From NCBI GenBank assembly GCA_905193725.1, contig CAJJPW010000143.1, positions 1-5,753 of the forward strand: a stretch of 5,753 nt of DNA, written 5' to 3'. This DNA comes from an uncultured Eubacteriales bacterium. Its GTDB lineage: Bacteria > Bacillota > Clostridia > Christensenellales > Christensenellaceae. Numbering within the stretch: the first letter of the stretch is position 1; every line of letters begins with the position of its first letter. The translations under genes and the position numbers were made by a program. The notes beneath the pieces are model-generated. The model was not told the origin of the DNA and did not search any database. It saw only the letters and a program-made list of their open reading frames with translations. Positions 1 to 4,705 of this stretch are shown here, in pieces.

Positions 1-51
1 TTTGCAATTCCATTTTGAATGCGCTAAACTATTTATGTCGTTAAGACTCAT
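1..51 (-). CDS. tnpA: IS200/IS605-family transposase TnpA, N-terminal fragment (runs off window)
   Basis: The minus strand from base 51 reads MSLNDINSLAHSKWNCK and continues past the left edge. The N-[ST]-L-[AS]-H-[ST]-x-W-N-C-K start is characteristic of clostridial IS200 transposases, which continue with a YHIVFAPKYRR-type strand. The family is a small (about 130-150 residue) HUH endonuclease with one catalytic tyrosine that cuts and rejoins single-stranded IS ends; the HUH and Tyr residues lie outside the window. The ATG (51-49) is preceded by a perfect AGGAGG at 65-60 with 8-base spacing, which fixes the start. That ribosome site is embedded in a long hairpin, as in known IS200 elements where transposase translation is throttled. 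Identification rests on only 17 residues plus the surrounding structure. Confidence 0.82.
   Translation of the reverse strand, partial: MSLNDINSLAHSKWNCK
2..30 (+). promoter_or_regulatory. Possible antisense promoter opposite tnpA
   Basis: TTGCAA (2-7) and TAAACT (25-30) each match the sigma-A consensus at 4 of 6 positions and are separated by exactly 17 bases. A transcript from about 37 would run antisense to the tnpA start codon, ribosome site and leader, and could stop at the 146-168 hairpin followed by TTTT. Salmonella IS200 makes such an antisense RNA (art200). The match is modest and could be chance. Confidence 0.25.
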
Positions 52-53
52 TT

Positions 54-120
54 AATTTTCCTCCTGTTAAACTTTATTGCAGTTGCCAGACCGCAATTTT
101 AGTTTAACAGCTGGAAAATT
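54..120 (-). promoter_or_regulatory. tnpA leader hairpin sequestering the ribosome binding site
   Basis: A long inverted repeat lies directly before the tnpA start. AATTTTCC (54-61) pairs with GGAAAATT (113-120), and CTGTTAAACT (64-73) pairs with AGTTTAACAG (101-110). ATTGC (76-80) pairs with GCAAT (93-97), closing a 12-base loop. Small internal loops separate the three helices, giving 23 base pairs. The SD AGGAGG (65-60) sits in the 3' arm with four of its six bases paired, so the folded mRNA should block ribosome entry. The same arrangement is described for IS200 tnpA mRNA. Confidence 0.75.
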
Positions 121-145
121 ATTGTTCAAACGCATAGCTTCAACG

Positions 146-170
146 AACCCCGTGTCTAACACGGGGTTTT
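146..170 (+). terminator. IS left-end hairpin, possibly also a terminator
   Basis: AACCCCGTGT (146-155) and ACACGGGGTT (159-168) form a perfect 10-bp stem with a 3-base loop. On the plus strand it is followed by a short T run, so it could end transcription running rightwards. Position and form also fit the subterminal left-end hairpin that an IS200 transposase recognises. Minus-strand RNA has no U-tract after it. Confidence 0.6.
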
Positions 171-178
171 CCTTATAC

Positions 179-205
179 AAAAAAAGACCTCTTTCTCGGA
201 GGTCT
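179..205 (-). terminator. Intrinsic terminator of the zinc-ribbon/DUF4190 unit
   Basis: Read on the minus strand, AGACCTC (205-199) and GAGGTCT (191-185) form a perfect 7-bp stem with a 7-base loop, immediately followed by seven T residues (185-179). It lies about 55 bases after the stop codon of the gene ending at 260. This is a textbook rho-independent terminator. Confidence 0.88.
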
Positions 206-259
206 CTTCTTCATCATTTGATTTTCAGTCCTGGGCGATCTGTCTTTATTTTCATCAGC

Positions 260-1063
260 TCAGAGAGCCACTTGCACTGGCAAACCCCATGGGCTGGCTA
301 TGGACGTGATGTCCTCAGGCGAGGCAGTATTCAGTCCTTCAAAAATATCCTCAAAATCCTGTTCCCAATCGTTTCCATAGTCGTAGCTGTAGTCATTGCC
401 AAAGTCGTAATCATAACTGTAATCCCCAAAGGACTCATACAAACTGCCCCAAAGTCCCACAAACAATACGATGAACAAAATTGCCAGTACAATAGCAACC
501 GCACCAGTGATAATCCCCGCAATGGCCATGCCTCTTCCCGCGGATTTGATGGCAACCGCGCCAAAGATAATGGCTAGCACCCCGCCGATAATGGCTATCC
601 ACCCAAAACAGGACGCACACAGGCTCACAATGCCCACTACCATCGCCGCAATGGCCATGCCCTTTCCCTTTTTAGGAGGCTCACTATACGGGTTTTGTGG
701 CATAGTATATTGACTTCCATACTGGGGGGGTTGAGTTGCTCCATACTGGCTTTGCTGTGCCCCATCATACTGGGTTTGGCTCGTTCCGTATTGGCTTTGC
801 TGTGCCCCATACTGGCTTTGTGCCCCATACCGATCGTGTGCCCCGTACTGGCTTTGCCCCCCATACTGATCTTGTGTTCCGTATTGATTTTGTTGCGCTC
901 CGTATTGACTCTGTGCCCCATATTGGCTCTGGGATGCGCCACTTTGCGCGCCACCTGCCCCCATGGAATCTTGCTCATTGGTTTGGGGCGCTGGGACATA
1001 GCCACAGGCAGGGCAAGCGCCCTGATTATCGTCATACTCTGTTTTACATCTCTTGCAGATCAT
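260..1063 (-). CDS. Zinc-ribbon, QYG-repeat, DUF4190-like membrane protein
   Basis: This is a 267-residue protein. A zinc ribbon with C3-x2-C6 and C17-x2-C20 opens it. Residues 47-120 are a low-complexity linker of about a dozen QYG-type units. Residues 135-205 are a DUF4190-like hydrophobic core with two or three membrane segments. The tail (208-267) is rich in Tyr and Asp, then Glu. The ribbon is probably cytoplasmic and the tail on the opposite side if there are three segments. Function is unknown; family members are predicted membrane proteins. The ATG at 1063 is preferred because GAGGTGG (1075-1069) sits 5 bases before it. A GTG at 1072 would extend the protein by three residues but lies inside that SD. 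The gene follows the 1166-2011 gene by 102 bases with no terminator between, so the two are probably co-transcribed, ending at the 179-205 terminator. Confidence 0.88.
   Translation of the reverse strand: MICKRCKTEYDDNQGACPACGYVPAPQTNEQDSMGAGGAQSGASQSQYGAQSQYGAQQNQYGTQDQYGGQSQYGAHDRYGAQSQYGAQQSQYGTSQTQYDGAQQSQYGATQPPQYGSQYTMPQNPYSEPPKKGKGMAIAAMVVGIVSLCASCFGWIAIIGGVLAIIFGAVAIKSAGRGMAIAGIITGAVAIVLAILFIVLFVGLWGSLYESFGDYSYDYDFGNDYSYDYGNDWEQDFEDIFEGLNTASPEDITSIASPWGLPVQVAL
704..925 (-). repeat. In-frame QYG repeat tract
   Basis: Codons 47-120 of the zinc-ribbon protein contain about twelve degenerate units of 4-8 residues, mostly (S/N/D)QYG(A/T/G)Q with variants RYGA, QYDG and QYGS. On the plus strand they read as repeated CCATACTGGCTTTG-like blocks. 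The composition (Gln, Tyr, Gly, Ser, Ala, almost no hydrophobic residues) indicates a disordered linker. Such short coding repeats can change copy number by slippage. Confidence 0.85.
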
Positions 1064-1165
1064 TCTTTCCACCTCAACTCATTTTTCTTTTGGTCTAACC
1101 CGGCTAATTTTCTATCACAAATCCCTGGTAGAGATTGTTTCGTTCCTTTTCCTTTTCGCTCAGCT

Positions 1166-2011
1166 TTATCCAATCCCTATGGAATCCATTCCCTGGATGA
1201 TCAAAATCGCTCGCTCAATATCGTCGATGTTCTCTATGCCGTACTTTTGCGTGAGCTCCTGCAAATCCTCCACGTCGTAAATGCCCAACTGATTTACTTT
1301 TTGTTGGAGGGCGTCAAAGTTATCTATGCCATATTCCTGAGCATAGGGCTCCAAATCGCTCACTTGATCTATATGGTATTCCTCTGCCAGATCCATGATG
1401 TCCTCTACCGTGTAGATGCCGTTATCCTGCGCTACCTGTTTGATCTGCTCAATCTGCCGGTACGAGATGATCAGGCCGTGCTCCAACGTAGCGTCTTTGC
1501 CCTGCTCCACTAGCAGCATAGCCGCTATGGAGGCGATTATGGCCAGCACCGATACTACGATTGCCACCACGCCTAGAACCTTCCCCCGAAGCGCGATACC
1601 TGCAATGCCCAGTGCCACACCAGCCACTCCGCAGACGATTCCCCACACGCTGAACTTCCAGAATAACAAAAATGCCACCACGCCCAAGGCAATTCCAAAG
1701 ATCCCCAGGATCAATCCAATATACCCTTTTTTCTGCCCTTCCTGTTCTTCTTCCTCCCAGATGTCAAACTCCTCTTGGTATACATTTTGTTCACTTTTGG
1801 GATAGGTGTAGTACATGTTATCCATATACATGTTGCGAGCATATGTGGTAGGGCGCTGCCGCTTTTCCTGGATGCGCTCTTCTACAATCTCTTCTTCCAC
1901 CTCTTGCGAGTCGCTCTCCATCTCTCCGATGCGGCGATTTCCCTCGTGCCCGCATCTAGGGCATCTGCCGAGTTCCTCGCTATATTCATAATGACATTTG
2001 CTGCAGATCAT
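1166..2011 (-). CDS. Zinc-ribbon, DUF4190-like membrane protein with 15-residue C-terminal repeats
   Basis: This is a 281-residue protein. A zinc ribbon (C3, C6, C17, C20) is followed by a Glu/Arg-rich linker (about 30-55), a Tyr/Met-rich stretch (57-72) and an acidic patch (EEEEQE). Three hydrophobic segments follow at about 97-118, 120-141 and 144-168, resembling DUF4190 proteins. Residues 183-272 are six tandem 15-residue units, predicted helical. With the ribbon inside and three membrane passes, the repeat region would face outward. The start ATG has GGAG (2022-2019) 7 bases upstream. It is first in a two-gene unit with the similar gene at 260-1063, sharing ribbon and membrane core but not the tail. 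Function is unknown; a membrane sensor or scaffold is only a guess. The ribbon-plus-DUF4190-like architecture is confident, the role is not. Confidence 0.87.
   Translation of the reverse strand: MICSKCHYEYSEELGRCPRCGHEGNRRIGEMESDSQEVEEEIVEERIQEKRQRPTTYARNMYMDNMYYTYPKSEQNVYQEEFDIWEEEEQEGQKKGYIGLILGIFGIALGVVAFLLFWKFSVWGIVCGVAGVALGIAGIALRGKVLGVVAIVVSVLAIIASIAAMLLVEQGKDATLEHGLIISYRQIEQIKQVAQDNGIYTVEDIMDLAEEYHIDQVSDLEPYAQEYGIDNFDALQQKVNQLGIYDVEDLQELTQKYGIENIDDIERAILIIQGMDSIGIG
1196..1465 (-). repeat. Six tandem 15-residue protein repeats
   Basis: Residues 183-272 of the zinc-ribbon protein align without gaps as six 15-mers. Examples are GIYTVEDIMDLAEEY, GIDNFDALQQKVNQL, GIYDVEDLQELTQKY and GIENIDDIERAILII. 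The consensus is G-I-x-x-[VIF]-[ED]-[DA]-[LI]-x-x-[LV]-[AT]-x-x-[YL]; the first unit (183-197) is the most diverged. The hydrophobic spacing suggests a short helix and a turn per unit. I do not recognise a named repeat family. Confidence 0.8.
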
Positions 2012-2049
2012 TTTCTTACTCCGTTATATGCGCCGTTAACACGCTTACT

Positions 2050-2086
2050 CTTCACCAACTCTTCGTAGACCCAAAAGCTGGTGAAG
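2050..2086 (-). promoter_or_regulatory. Leader hairpin upstream of the zinc-ribbon gene pair
   Basis: CTTCACCAACTCTT (2050-2063) and AAAAGCTGGTGAAG (2073-2086) form 14-nt arms around a 9-base loop. On the plus strand two positions mismatch, but in minus-strand RNA both become G-U pairs, so the 14-bp helix is continuous. It lies 38 bases upstream of the start at 2011, outside the ribosome site. It has no U-tract, so it is more likely a leader structure than a terminator. Confidence 0.5.
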
Positions 2087-2120
2087 CCGCAACCTGGATC
2101 TCCCTAGCTGCTTTTCCCCG

Positions 2121-2136
2121 GCTGTGAATTCACAGC
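2121..2136. repeat. Perfect 16-bp palindrome
   Basis: GCTGTGAATTCACAGC is a perfect palindrome with no spacer, so it is a candidate binding site for a dimeric DNA-binding protein. It lies about 110 bases upstream of the minus-strand zinc-ribbon pair. A CCTAG (2103-2107) and a CTAGG (2140-2144) flank it as an outer inverted pair. Confidence 0.45.
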
Positions 2137-2253
2137 GCTCTAGGCCACACTTCCCTGTCTCTTGCCAGTGCCATAGAGGCTACCCATCTACTTGGCCAAT
2201 CCTTTTCTCCGCCGTGCTGCACAACATCGCTCAAATCCGCCTCTTCATAGCGT

Positions 2254-2465
2254 CCCTTGCGCTACATTCCTCGGAACTCCACTCGTTGTTCCTCTGTGCT
2301 ACACCCCACTCGTCGCTCCTCTGTGCCATATCCCTCTGGGCCAACTAGCCGCACCTCTGTGCTACATCCCTTAGAACTCCACCAGCCACGCCTCTGCGCT
2401 ACACACCACTCGTCGCGCCTCTGTGCTGTATCCCTCAGAACTCCACTAGCCGCACCTCTTGCGCC
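2254..2465. repeat. Degenerate tandem repeat with a 100-bp higher-order period
   Basis: Six contiguous units start with CCTCTGTGCT or close variants, at 2254-2290 (37 bp), 2291-2317 (27), 2318-2353 (36), 2354-2390 (37), 2391-2417 (27) and 2418-2454 (37), with a partial unit from 2455. The short units lack the internal TCCCTCAGAACTC-like part. The order long-short-long occurs twice, giving a 100 + 101 bp super-repeat. Units are contiguous with no unique spacers, so this is not a CRISPR array. Confidence 0.75.
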
Positions 2466-2727
2466 CCTTGTACCGTTGCCCCGCCGGTTATTCCTTGCCC
2501 CCTTGGGCCGCGTGCTTCTGCTATTATCTTATCAAATTTTTAGAATGTTGTACATATGCAAATTATCCGCTTCATCACATGTTTCCAAAATATACACATT
2601 TTTAAAACAGAATTTCTCTTCATATATATGCCGCGCTTAGACCCCATATCCCTTTTGTTTTTATGAGATTTGCGCAAAGAATTGTACAAATTCCACTAAT
2701 ATTTTGGGAACATTGAGTATTTGGACG

Positions 2728-2756
2728 TTGACATATGAGGAACGAAATAATAGAAA
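2728..2756 (+). promoter_or_regulatory. Possible sigma-A promoter upstream of the VWA gene
   Basis: A perfect TTGACA (2728-2733) is followed after 17 bases by TAGAAA (2751-2756, 4 of 6 matches). The next plus-strand gene starts more than 300 bases downstream, so a transcript would have a long leader. That leader includes the pairing ACAGCAGCT (2774-2782) with AGCTGCTGT (2834-2842). Confidence 0.35.
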
Positions 2757-3000
2757 AAGTTCCAATCCATGATACAGCAGCTCTATCCCTTTTATCAGGG
2801 ACATTCTCCCAAGTGCATCATTATCTCATCAGCAGCTGCTGTTCCACGTTCTGCATATAGGATTCACTGCCTTACACTATTTACCTACTTACCCAAATAA
2901 TTAAAGCTCATGTTATCTTGAAAAGCGACTCTTAATATACCGTACCAAAACCTTTATGTACGTATTATTGCTCTATTTGTTCCGTCAGATGAAGCTCTAT

Positions 3001-3029
3001 ACACCCTTCTCACTACCTAACATAGTATA
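3001..3029 (+). promoter_or_regulatory. Possible sporulation (sigma-K-like) promoter of the VWA gene
   Basis: CATAGTATA (3021-3029) fits the sigma-K -10 pattern CATANNNTA, and ACAC (3001-3004) lies at the expected upstream distance for a -35 of the xACA type. No good sigma-A promoter lies this close to the gene. The motifs are short and AT-rich, so a chance match is quite possible. Confidence 0.2.
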
Positions 3030-3059
3030 TATAAGGGGATATTCATCCCATCATATATA
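3026..3059 (+). promoter_or_regulatory. Long dyad immediately before the VWA ribosome binding site
   Basis: TATATATAAGGGGAT (3026-3040) and ATCCCATCATATATA (3045-3059) are complementary at 13 of 15 positions around the 4-base loop ATTC. The last base of the right arm is the first base of the SD AGGAGG (3059-3064). It could be an operator, a 5' stabilising hairpin or a translation-control element. Confidence 0.6.
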
Positions 3060-3072
3060 GGAGGAAATGAAA

Positions 3073-3678
3073 ATGGGTGTTACCAATTCCAATAAACAAA
3101 TCAGTGTCAATCAGATCGATTGTGCTGGAACTCTCACCGTGACACTAGCGCTTGCCGCCGCTCCAGATATCTCATCCAATCCAACGGATATCGTCTTGAC
3201 CTTAGATCGCTCGGGGAGCATGGCCGGCTCTCCCTTGGCTAATCTAAAACTCGGGGCAAACAAATTTATCGACATCATCGACGAGGCCACCGATGATTCT
3301 CAAGATGGAACCATTGGCTCTGGCAGCCGCATCGGCATCGTCAGCTTTGCCGAAACCGCTACAGACGATACGCAGCTAATCACCTCAGTAGCCGACCTCA
3401 AGGCCGCCGTGGATGCCCTCACCGCTGGAGGTTCTACCAATCACGCCGACGCCTTTACCAAGGCTATTCAGATGTTTGACCCAGCATCCACCAATGCCAA
3501 GGTCATCGTCATGTTTACCGATGGAAAGACCACTGCTGGTCCTCCACCGTCTCCTGTGGCAGCTGCCGCACGGGCCCAACCCCAGCCCAGTCGCCGCGGC
3601 AGCCCGCGCCTCCGGCATCATCATCTACTGCATCGGCCTGATCGGCTCGGACGGCATAGACGTGAGCGTCCTCAATGA
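3073..3678 (+). CDS. VWA protein, N-terminal open frame as it stands
   Basis: Translated literally, the gene yields 201 residues. The first 168 are genuine protein (short N-terminal strand region and most of the VWA domain, including all MIDAS residues). The remainder, from QPQPSRRG onward, is out-of-frame sequence rich in Arg, Pro and His. The last strands of the VWA fold and both downstream domains are lost, so the product would probably not fold. Confidence 0.6.
   Translation: MGVTNSNKQISVNQIDCAGTLTVTLALAAAPDISSNPTDIVLTLDRSGSMAGSPLANLKLGANKFIDIIDEATDDSQDGTIGSGSRIGIVSFAETATDDTQLITSVADLKAAVDALTAGGSTNHADAFTKAIQMFDPASTNAKVIVMFTDGKTTAGPPPSPVAAAARAQPQPSRRGSPRLRHHHLLHRPDRLGRHRRERPQ
3538..3610 (+). 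repeat. Synonymous-codon duplication at the VWA frame break
   Basis: Thirteen codons are present twice, offset by 34 bases: GPPPSPVAAAARA at 3538-3576 and GPNPSPVAAAARA at 3572-3610. Of the 12 identical residues only the last uses the same codon (GCC). Ser is TCT in one copy and AGC in the other. The copies overlap in GGGCC (3572-3576), which both would contain at the join. Confidence 0.85.
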
Positions 3679-4489
3679 CTGGGCCACAGATCCAGACGCC
3701 TCTCACGTGGCAGTAACCCCAGATGACGCCGATCTGGAGCAGATCTTTGCCGACCTTGCGGCGAACATCTCCAAGCCCGGCGCTACTAACATCGTCATCG
3801 ATGAAGTCATCAATCCTGACTTCTCCATTACCACTGTGGATATGCCCACCAAAGGCACAGCTACCCTCATCGATTCCAACACCATCAAATGGGAAATCGA
3901 TGAATTAGGCGTCTCCAGCAACGAAGGTGCGTCTTTGGAATTCGTCATCCAGCACACTGCCCAGACCTCTGGCACTAAGCTGGTGAACCAATCCATCGAT
4001 TATACCGACGCTGAGGGTAATGCGGTGACCTTCCCCGCACCTACTGTGACAGTGGATTGCGGTGGCGGCGAATTTATCGAACCCTGCCCTGTTCCCGTGG
4101 ACTTCACTGTGGAGGGTTGCCAGGATTCCATGGTCGTAGACTTAGGAGATGTGTTCTTAGAGTCCCAAGGTCGCATCGTACAGCTGAACTTGACGCTGAA
4201 AAACGTCTGCCCCAACAAGCGTGTGGCACTGGGCGTGGTTTTGACCGAAGTAGACGACAACGGCACAGAATATCCAAGAGGGGTAAAGACATTCGCCATC
4301 CCTGCACACAGCGAGCCTTCTTGCCAGGATATTTTGGTGCAGTGCATCAAATTTGTGCTGCCAGAGGAGTTGGATTTGTCTGGCAATACAACCGCTATGT
4401 GCAATGCCAGAAACCTAAAAGCCCGCGTGATCGCTCACAATATTGATACCGATTTTAGATGCTGCGATTCGGTAACCACCACACCGTAA
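3572..4489 (+). CDS. VWA protein, C-terminal part in the second frame (no start of its own)
   Basis: This frame becomes protein-like at about 3572 (GPNPSPVAAAARA, then SGIIIYCIGLIGSDG) and runs to the TAA at 4489. It carries the end of the VWA fold, the beta-sandwich domain and the Cys-rich domain. An upstream ATG at 3413 opens the frame, but translation from there to about 3570 is antisense-quality sequence shadowing the VWA frame and has no ribosome site. It is therefore not an independent gene. Confidence 0.55.
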   Translation, partial: GPNPSPVAAAARASGIIIYCIGLIGSDGIDVSVLNDWATDPDASHVAVTPDDADLEQIFADLAANISKPGATNIVIDEVINPDFSITTVDMPTKGTATLIDSNTIKWEIDELGVSSNEGASLEFVIQHTAQTSGTKLVNQSIDYTDAEGNAVTFPAPTVTVDCGGGEFIEPCPVPVDFTVEGCQDSMVVDLGDVFLESQGRIVQLNLTLKNVCPNKRVALGVVLTEVDDNGTEYPRGVKTFAIPAHSEPSCQDILVQCIKFVLPEELDLSGNTTAMCNARNLKARVIAHNIDTDFRCCDSVTTTP

Positions 4490-4502
4490 CGGTATCTTCC
4501 GT

Positions 4503-4523
4503 CGCTTTCCCTCTGGGAAAGCG
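4503..4523 (+). terminator. Hairpin after the VWA gene, possible terminator
   Basis: CGCTTTCCC (4503-4511) and GGGAAAGCG (4515-4523) form a perfect 9-bp stem with a 3-base loop, 14 bases after the VWA stop codon. No T-run follows, so it may terminate weakly or protect the 3' end of the mRNA. Confidence 0.5.
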
Positions 4524-4600
4524 GTACATATCGCTACATAAAACGCCTGCTCCCATGACATTTTCTTTTTCTTCCTATCATCCCTTCCTCCCTCTGGTGG

Positions 4601-4629
4601 TCGACTTCTCCTCCTGTATTTGATATAAT
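4601..4629 (+). promoter_or_regulatory. Sigma-A promoter of the immunity-like/DUF1989 unit
   Basis: A perfect TATAAT (4624-4629) is preceded by an extended -10 TG (4621-4622). TCGACT (4601-4606, 4 of 6 matches to TTGACA) lies 17 bases upstream. The leader to the start at 4706 would be about 70 bases. This is the best promoter in the window. Confidence 0.75.
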
Positions 4630-4705
4630 GAGAAAAGCATTTGTTTTATAGCTTACAGTAGTCAAAGGCGTAAATTCATAAGATGCAGCTCAAGGAGAAG
4701 TTCCC

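Larger units (their letters stand above)
1..175 (-). mobile_element. IS200/IS605-family element, left-end portion (partial)
   Basis: The segment contains, reading the minus strand, a left-end hairpin (168-146), a long leader hairpin (120-54) and the first codons of an IS200-type transposase that leaves the window at base 1. IS200-type elements carry a single HUH/Y1 transposase and move as single-stranded DNA. They have subterminal hairpins rather than terminal inverted repeats and make no target duplication, so the end cannot be fixed from sequence alone. It must lie between the outer edge of the left-end hairpin (168) and the T-tract of the neighbouring terminator (179), so the right boundary is approximate. 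Confidence 0.75.
2023..3058. other. Gene-poor region between divergent genes
   Basis: No credible protein gene is visible on either strand; the open frames present are compositional, following the tandem repeats. From left to right it holds a leader hairpin (2050-2086), a 16-bp palindrome (2121-2136) and a C/T-rich degenerate tandem repeat (2254-2465). These are followed by an AT-rich stretch (about 2520-2720) with no recognised feature, a possible promoter (2728-2756), a paired segment (2774-2842) and a long dyad (3026-3059). It must contain the promoters of the minus-strand pair and of the plus-strand VWA gene. No tRNA or known riboswitch was recognised. Confidence 0.6.
3073..4489 (+). pseudogene. 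VWA-domain, cysteine-rich surface-type protein, frame broken by 34 extra bases
   Basis: Two overlapping frames encode one protein. Deleting 34 bases at about 3538-3610 gives 460 residues. Residues about 38-225 are a von Willebrand A domain with all MIDAS ligands visible: D45-x-S47-x-S49, T122 and D150. Residues about 228-318 look like a DUF11-type beta sandwich. Residues 323-460 are a Cys-rich domain of a type I associate with clostridial proteins. There are 11 cysteines, nine of them from residue 318 on. VWA domains bind protein ligands through a metal ion. No signal peptide, membrane segment or LPXTG motif is seen, so export would be non-classical or the protein is deposited from inside, for example on a spore. 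The ATG at 3073 is chosen because AGGAGG (3059-3064) lies 8 bases before it; the ATG at 3067 is only 2 bases away. The break could be real or an assembly error. Confidence 0.8.

Noticed and set aside
77..577. Plus-strand 166-residue open frame
   Set aside because: It begins inside the IS leader hairpin, crosses the terminator and runs antisense through the zinc-ribbon gene. It has no ribosome site and no protein-like composition.
1064..1165. Terminator or promoter between the two zinc-ribbon genes
   Set aside because: No stem longer than about 4 bp with a T-run and no convincing promoter was found, so co-transcription is the simpler reading.
695..1513. Plus-strand 272-residue open frame
   Set aside because: It is antisense to two well-supported genes; its Leu/Ile/Cys-rich sequence simply mirrors the QYG repeats and membrane segments.
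2254..2465. CRISPR array
   Set aside because: The units are contiguous and diverged, with no constant repeat alternating with unique spacers, and no cas gene is present.
2124..2640. Overlapping plus-strand open frames rich in Ser, Pro, Leu, Arg and His
   Set aside because: They exist because the C/T-rich tandem repeat lacks stops in several frames at once. There are no ribosome sites, and repeat units of 37, 27 and 36 bp do not keep a reading frame.
3413..3571. Independent start at 3413 for the C-terminal VWA part
   Set aside because: There is no ribosome site, and the sequence up to 3571 is an out-of-frame shadow of the VWA domain.
3538..3610. Programmed +1 frameshift in the VWA gene
   Set aside because: No slippery site or stop-codon context is visible. 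A shifted product would contain the PSPVAAAARA segment twice inside the VWA fold, and a 34-base join explains the break better.
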